Position numbers and translations under genes: made by a program
NCBI GenBank assembly: GCA_024529925.1
Contig: JAFEUB010001545.1
Coordinates: forward strand, 124,501-188,500
Reading direction: 5' to 3'
Length of the DNA stretch: 64,000 nucleotides
Origin: Ophthalmolycus amberensis
Lineage: Eukaryota > Chordata > Actinopteri > Perciformes > Zoarcidae
Notes under the pieces: model-generated
What the model saw: the letters and a program-made list of their open reading frames with translations, nothing else
The model's database searches: none
Told to the model about the DNA's origin: nothing
Shown here: piece by piece, positions 62,378 to 64,000 of the stretch
Layout of the letters: each line of letters begins with the position of its first letter
Numbering within the stretch: the first letter of the stretch is position 1

Positions 62378-63223
62378 GTTTGTGGATAAGAATCAACGCT
62401 GGCTCTTATGTCCGGTGTGTTTTACAGAGATTGTTTTGGATGAATTAAACTTCTGATCTCAGTTTCTTCTGTCTTTGTGGACCAGACCTCAGATCAGTCC
62501 TTTGCGCTCCGATCCCTTAATTCTCTGCCAAATCGCCCCGCTGGGTTTATTTTTAGCTCGGGCCCTGTGGTTGGAGAGTACGACTTTAAAGCAGGCTGAT
62601 CATGAACCAGGAAGTTTAGAGAACCTTCACTGGGCGGCTGAGAGAAGAGGTGGATGTGTTATATTTAGTTATTTTAACCCAAACCTGATCTTTTCCTCAA
62701 CCGAACCTAGTAGTGTTGTTGCCGAAACATAACTAAGTTGTTTCAGGCGGATACATGTGTACAGTATGTAGTTATCTTTAATCTATGGAATGAGAAGTGG
62801 TTACAAGTACAGTACACAAAAATGCATAATTATGAAGATTTTATACGATACGCTCTTGGCATTTATGGGCAAATAGATGAGCAGTTTGAAGAATTTAACC
62901 ATTGGCACAAATATCCTCGTTTAATGCTGACTCACGCGTTTGTCTCCAGTTTGAAGGCGGTGCTGTCGGCCCCTCTGTCCAGCGGGGCGTTGGACCTGTC
63001 CGGTATCCCTCTGGCGGCCCGGGACATGGAGCGCCTGTGTGCTCACCTGCAGCGCCAGGCGTCCGTCGTGGTGAGCCTGGAGATGGGCTTCAGCGAGCTG
63101 ACGGACGAGGCCTTCCTCCTGCTGCTGCCCACGCTGGCCGCCCTGCCGCACCTGGAGACCCTGACGCTGAACGGGAACCGGCTCACCAGAGCGGTTCTGA
63201 AGGAGGTGACTGACGCTCTGAAG
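39874..63223 (+). CDS. lrrc75a: Leucine-rich repeat-containing protein 75A (first four coding exons, 3' end off window)
   Basis: A poorly characterised vertebrate protein with leucine-rich repeats; its biochemical role is not established. Exons: 39,874-40,134; 48,444-48,572; 56,519-56,631; 62,950-63,223. All have AG/GT borders and closed phases, giving 259 residues of roughly 340 expected. The start MGAKQTKG fits the N-myristoylation pattern (G2, T6, K7). A Gly-rich basic region follows, then YQRRIGMIQEMMLMAKQGKQ, and the highly conserved TSLDDVLYRYASFRNLVD, LIISLARYIHCPK and RQLTYHLSPHSQWRR. Leucine-rich repeats follow in exon 4 (LDLSGIPL, LETLTLNGNRLTRAVL). The final exon is expected right of the window. 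Introns of 8.3, 7.9 and 6.3 kb hold most repeats here. The conserved blocks fit LRRC75A; paralogue LRRC75B is the alternative. Confidence 0.93.
40140..40168. repeat. (GT)n microsatellite
   Basis: About 14 GT units starting 5 bp after the lrrc75a exon 1 donor (CAG/GTATAG). Confidence 0.95.
40334..40682 (+). repeat. Family B dispersed repeat with internal deletion
   Basis: The 5' part (TCGCCCCCTGTGGACTAAAG through AGCAATACGTCCTGGG, 40,341-40,503) and the 3' part (GAATCCGACCCGGTGCCACC onward, 40,567-40,682) are present. The central STVDRS-like region is missing. It is in lrrc75a intron 1, sense orientation. Confidence 0.75.
41271..41302. repeat. (CA)n microsatellite
   Basis: About 16 CA units in lrrc75a intron 1. 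Confidence 0.95.
41700..42010. other. GC-rich, TAGC-repeat segment in lrrc75a intron 1
   Basis: It contains repeated GTTAGCTT/GTTAGCTA words at 41,772-41,822 and an opposing AGCAAGCTAGCCAACTAGCT at 41,926-41,945, so the two can pair. The flanking sequence is GC- and CpG-rich (CGGAGACGGAGG, GACGAGGAGCGAGGCGGAGG). It may be an internal CpG island or an alternative promoter; no exon is evident. Confidence 0.35.
42690..43160. repeat. Homopurine/homopyrimidine low-complexity cluster
   Basis: G14 at 42,697-42,710, (GAA)n runs at 42,856-42,880 and 42,926-42,964, G11 at 43,020-43,030, and a C-rich tract of about 30 bp at 43,119-43,145, all within 460 bp. Confidence 0.85.
43993..44296. repeat. Long (TA)n microsatellite
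   Basis: Nearly 280 bp of TA repeat with sparse C or GAGA interruptions. The Tyr/Ile-alternating open frames on both strands are artefacts. Confidence 0.97.
44464..44493. repeat. (GT)n microsatellite
   Basis: About 14 GT units, lrrc75a intron 1. Confidence 0.95.
45484..45517. repeat. (GT)n microsatellite
   Basis: About 16 GT units, about 90 bp upstream of the long CT-rich tract. Confidence 0.95.
45608..46161. repeat. 550-bp polypyrimidine (CT/C-rich) tract
   Basis: The plus strand is almost purely C and T, with scattered single G bases in TCTGTCTC words. Runs of (CT)n alternate with C6-C9 blocks, and CCCCCTCTCTCTCTCCCC blocks recur. The Ser/Leu/Pro frames on plus and the Arg/Glu frames on minus are artefacts. 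Confidence 0.97.
46680..47065 (-). repeat. Family A dispersed repeat, copy 4
   Basis: Read on the minus strand: the CTGCATTCTCTCTAGTGTCC end lies near 47,063, the CTCF-like CCACCAGGGGGCGAC at 47,045-47,031, and AACCAAGATGGAGACGGCCA near 46,725. It is antisense within lrrc75a intron 1. Confidence 0.88.
47066..48398. other. lrrc75a intron 1, 3' part
   Basis: No exon seen. It contains a G10 run near 47,874 and a (GT)18 tract at 47,907-47,942. Confidence 0.5.
48399..48443 (+). repeat. (TG)22 tract forming the lrrc75a exon 2 acceptor
   Basis: About 22 TG units run directly into TAG, the acceptor of the exon starting at 48,444. There is no ordinary pyrimidine tract; the last ~44 intronic bases are the microsatellite. 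Confidence 0.9.
48573..50287. other. lrrc75a intron 2, 5' part
   Basis: No exon seen. It contains several CA/GT tracts (about 48,580-48,603, 48,669-48,683, 48,763-48,793) and a (TA)n at 49,261-49,287. Confidence 0.5.
50288..50812 (+). repeat. Family C dispersed repeat with internal 28-bp array
   Basis: The second long copy, colinear with 1,591-2,150 from the CGTGTGAAACGAGAAGTCAA block to TATGAGGATATGTTAAATA. Inside it, CTAAGTATTTCACGATCTTT units of about 28 bp are repeated roughly five times at 50,450-50,580, a local expansion not seen in the first copy. Confidence 0.75.
51640..51805 (-). repeat. Family B dispersed repeat, 3' part
   Basis: Read on the minus strand: GTCCACGGTGGACCGGTCTC, TGCTGGAGTCTGAGCTGAAG, GAATCCGACCCGGTGGCTCC, GAATAACTCTATAGAAACAG. 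It carries only one STVDRSLLE-like unit, so the single-unit state looks ancestral. A family A copy follows about 90 bp later. Confidence 0.75.
51895..52223 (-). repeat. Family A dispersed repeat, copy 5 (5'-truncated tail)
   Basis: The CTGCATTCTCTCTAGTGTCC end is at about 52,220 on the minus strand. The CTCF-like motif is altered to CCACCAGGGGGCCAC (52,203-52,189). The copy ends within the ACTTCCTGTTCACT block, lacking the YY1-like end. Confidence 0.85.
52224..52981. other. lrrc75a intron 2, no feature
   Basis: No exon or repeat recognised in this 760-bp stretch. Confidence 0.45.
52982..53992. repeat. 39-bp minisatellite in lrrc75a intron 2
   Basis: About 26 units with core TTAACGTTAGTCTGCAGCTC followed by AAAGACGACAGGGCGTAGC. 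Variants include a 36-bp form lacking three bases (GCTCAGACGACGGGG) and a longer form with ACACAACATGACA. The same order of variants recurs about 318 bp apart (near 53,311 and 53,629), showing block duplication. No stops occur in some minus-strand frames, hence a spurious repeated-peptide frame. Confidence 0.95.
53993..56518. other. lrrc75a intron 2, 3' part
   Basis: No exon seen. It contains a GA-rich stretch at 54,545-54,660, a TTTATTGACATGAC retroelement-like tail near 54,780, a family F fragment at 54,895-55,010, (CA)n at 55,487-55,506 and 55,650-55,677, and (GT)n at 55,926-55,950. Confidence 0.5.
56664..56693. repeat. (GT)n microsatellite after lrrc75a exon 3
   Basis: About 15 GT units, 33 bp downstream of the exon 3 donor. 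Confidence 0.95.
57717..57753. repeat. (CA)n microsatellite
   Basis: About 18 CA units in lrrc75a intron 3; a G15 run precedes it at 57,540-57,554. Confidence 0.95.
57852..57992 (-). repeat. Family A dispersed repeat, copy 6 (truncated)
   Basis: Only the YY1-like end remains: GCCAAGATGGCGACCGCCAA on the minus strand near 57,925-57,906, plus TCACTTCCTGTTCACTGGTT and the AGACGTATACGGCGTCTCTA block. At 57,992 the sequence switches directly into family C (TTTCACCCAGGAGAC). Confidence 0.8.
57992..58165 (+). repeat. Family C dispersed repeat, truncated, fused to family A
   Basis: It starts TTTCACCCAGGAGACCGCGT, then TTATTTTAACCCAAACCACG and TAAGTATTTCACCATCTTT. The start matches the start of the 1,591 copy, which helps define the true 5' end of family C. 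Confidence 0.7.
58166..59540. other. lrrc75a intron 3, no gene
   Basis: No exon recognised. A C-run of about 17 bases lies at 58,730-58,746. Confidence 0.45.
59541..59760 (+). repeat. Family A dispersed repeat, copy 7 (5'-truncated)
   Basis: It begins inside the element at ATGCTTTAGGGCGGGGCTAC. It runs through GTGATTGACAGGTCTCCACC, TATACGGCGTCTCTACGTCG and AACCAAGATGGCGACCGCCA to CGTCCACTTCTTATGTAG. The CTCF-like end is absent. Confidence 0.85.
60360..60560. repeat. Family C fragments in inverted arrangement
   Basis: A plus-strand piece (CACGATCTTTTCCGAAACCT, 60,368-60,387) and a minus-strand piece (plus-strand text ACTTGGTTAGGTTTCGTAAA at about 60,501-60,520) face each other across about 80 bp. 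Confidence 0.5.
61290..61470 (+). repeat. Family B dispersed repeat, 5' part
   Basis: TTCTGTCGCCCCCTGTGGAC through AGCAATACGTCCTGGGTCTC, then the match stops. It shares its left end with the copy at 40,334. Confidence 0.75.
61918..62110 (+). repeat. Family D dispersed repeat remnant
   Basis: GGTTCATCCTCTGGAAACCA, GTACAAAATGTCATGCTCAT, TAGCTGTTGAGATATTTCAG and GGACCAAACTAGTCGGTTCA are diverged forms of a phrase widespread in fish genomes. A weaker related stretch is at about 6,780-6,900. Confidence 0.5.
62347..62376. repeat. (GT)n microsatellite
   Basis: About 15 GT units in lrrc75a intron 3. Confidence 0.95.
62664..62770 (+). repeat. Family C dispersed repeat, short fragment
   Basis: GTTATTTTAACCCAAACCTG, ATCTTTTCCTCAACCGAACC, AACTAAGTTGTTTCAGGCGG. 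It ends about 180 bp before lrrc75a exon 4. Confidence 0.65.
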
Positions 63224-63317
63224 GTCAGCGAGTCGCTAAAATGTTTTTTTTTAAATGTGATATCGCAGCATCGTATAGTGTAACTCCTGTAAATGAGATC
63301 CTTTGCTTTCTGTTGTC

Positions 63318-64000
63318 ACCTAAAGGAGGAGGAGGAGACGCTGCTGCCGGGAGCAGAGCTCTCCTCCTCCCTCCGGAGCTCCGACTGCAGGTCCAAGGCT
63401 GCAGGTGAAGCCGGATCCACGGTGGACCGGTCTCTGCTGGAGGATCTGGGTCTGTCCACGGTGGACCGGTCTCTGCTGGAGGATCTGGGTCTGTCCACGG
63501 TGGACCGGTCTCTACTGGAGGATCTGGGTCTGTCCACAGTGGACCGGTCTCAATTGGAGGATCTGGGTCTGTCCACGGTGGACCGGTCTCTGCTGGAGGA
63601 TCTGGGTCTGTCCACGGTGGACCGGTCTCTGCTGGAGGATCTGGGTCTGTCCACGGTGGACCGGTCTCTGCTGGAGGATCTGGGTCTGTCCACGGTGGTC
63701 CGGTCTCTACTGGAGGATCTGGGTCTGTCCACGGTGGACCGGTCTCTGCTGGAGGATCTGGGTCTGTCCACGGTGGACCGGTCTCTACTGGAGGATCTGG
63801 GTCTGTCCACGGTGGACCGGTCTCTGCTGGAGGATCTGGATCTGTCCACGGTGGACCGGTCTCTGCTGGAGGATCTGGGTCTGTCCACGGTGGGCCGGTC
63901 TCTGCTGGAGTCTGAGCTGAAGGAGGTTCTGGTGAACCTGCATGAGTTCATCTGGTTTCATCAGAATCCGACCCGGTGGCTCCGATGACGAGCATCAAGA
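63318..64000 (+). repeat. Family B dispersed repeat with 13-copy 39-bp expansion, cut by window end
   Basis: The middle of family B (GGAGGAGACGCTGCTGCCGG, CTGCAGGTCCAAGGCTGCAG) is followed at about 63,418-63,910 by 13 in-frame 39-bp units encoding STVDRSLLEDLGL-like peptides. The normal continuation (GAGCTGAAGGAGGTTCTGGT, GAATCCGACCCGGTGGCTCC) runs to the window edge. Other copies have about one unit. The 231-codon open frame here is not a conserved exon; it lies in the lrrc75a intron after the donor at 63,223. Confidence 0.85.

Noticed and set aside
62738..62949. An open frame reading into lrrc75a exon 4 from the left
   Set aside because: The frame is intronic read-through; the acceptor TGTCTCCAG at 62,941-62,949 and the phase from exon 3 (TG+T for Cys) place the exon start at 62,950.
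63293..63988. 231-codon frame as the last lrrc75a exon
   Set aside because: The previous exon ends at a good donor (63,223) and the known LRRC75A C-terminus does not contain STVDRSLLE repeats. The sequence matches family B copies elsewhere in the window.

Overview
The window looks like a piece of a ray-finned fish chromosome, most likely a percomorph teleost (inference). It holds five vertebrate genes with many short exons and GT-AG introns. The spaces between exons carry tRNA-derived SINE remnants, many GT/CA microsatellites, minisatellites and short dispersed repeats. There is no bacterial, viral or plasmid gene organisation. All exon joins given here were read by eye: the reading phase closes across every junction listed, and the family calls rest on recognising the conserved protein blocks.

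Layout, left to right: (1) 1-11,393 has no exon I can support. (2) 11,394-17,839 (+) is the C-terminal part of a smoothelin-like gene, best match smtnl2, ending in a calponin-homology domain; its 5' exons are presumably left of the window. (3) 20,174-22,477 (+) is a complete three-exon paired-type homeobox gene, sebox, with a TATA box and a 30-bp promoter repeat. (4) 25,686-27,923 (-) is a complete six-exon tmem199 (V-ATPase assembly factor). (5) 28,829-36,939 (+) is a complete eleven-exon poldip2, head-to-head with tmem199. (6) 39,874-63,223 (+) holds the first four coding exons of lrrc75a, which runs off the right edge. sebox, tmem199 and poldip2 are also neighbours in mammals, which supports all three names.

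The genes do not form a pathway. tmem199 and poldip2 share a 905-bp promoter interval with a palindromic GTCACGTGAC box and YY1-like sites, so co-regulation is plausible.

The rest is repeats. Family A (about 350-450 bp, seven copies) carries a CTCF-like motif at one end and a YY1-like motif near the other. Family B (six copies) nearly fills sebox intron 2 and touches both edges of the window. Family C (five or six copies) is rich in CTAAC-type words. Three large minisatellites lie in introns: 27 bp in poldip2, 39 bp in lrrc75a intron 2, and a 39-bp array grown inside a family B copy. I found no undescribed protein system. The most interesting material is regulatory: the motif-carrying family A, the sebox promoter repeat, the tmem199/poldip2 promoter, and a (TG)n tract placed directly at an lrrc75a splice acceptor.
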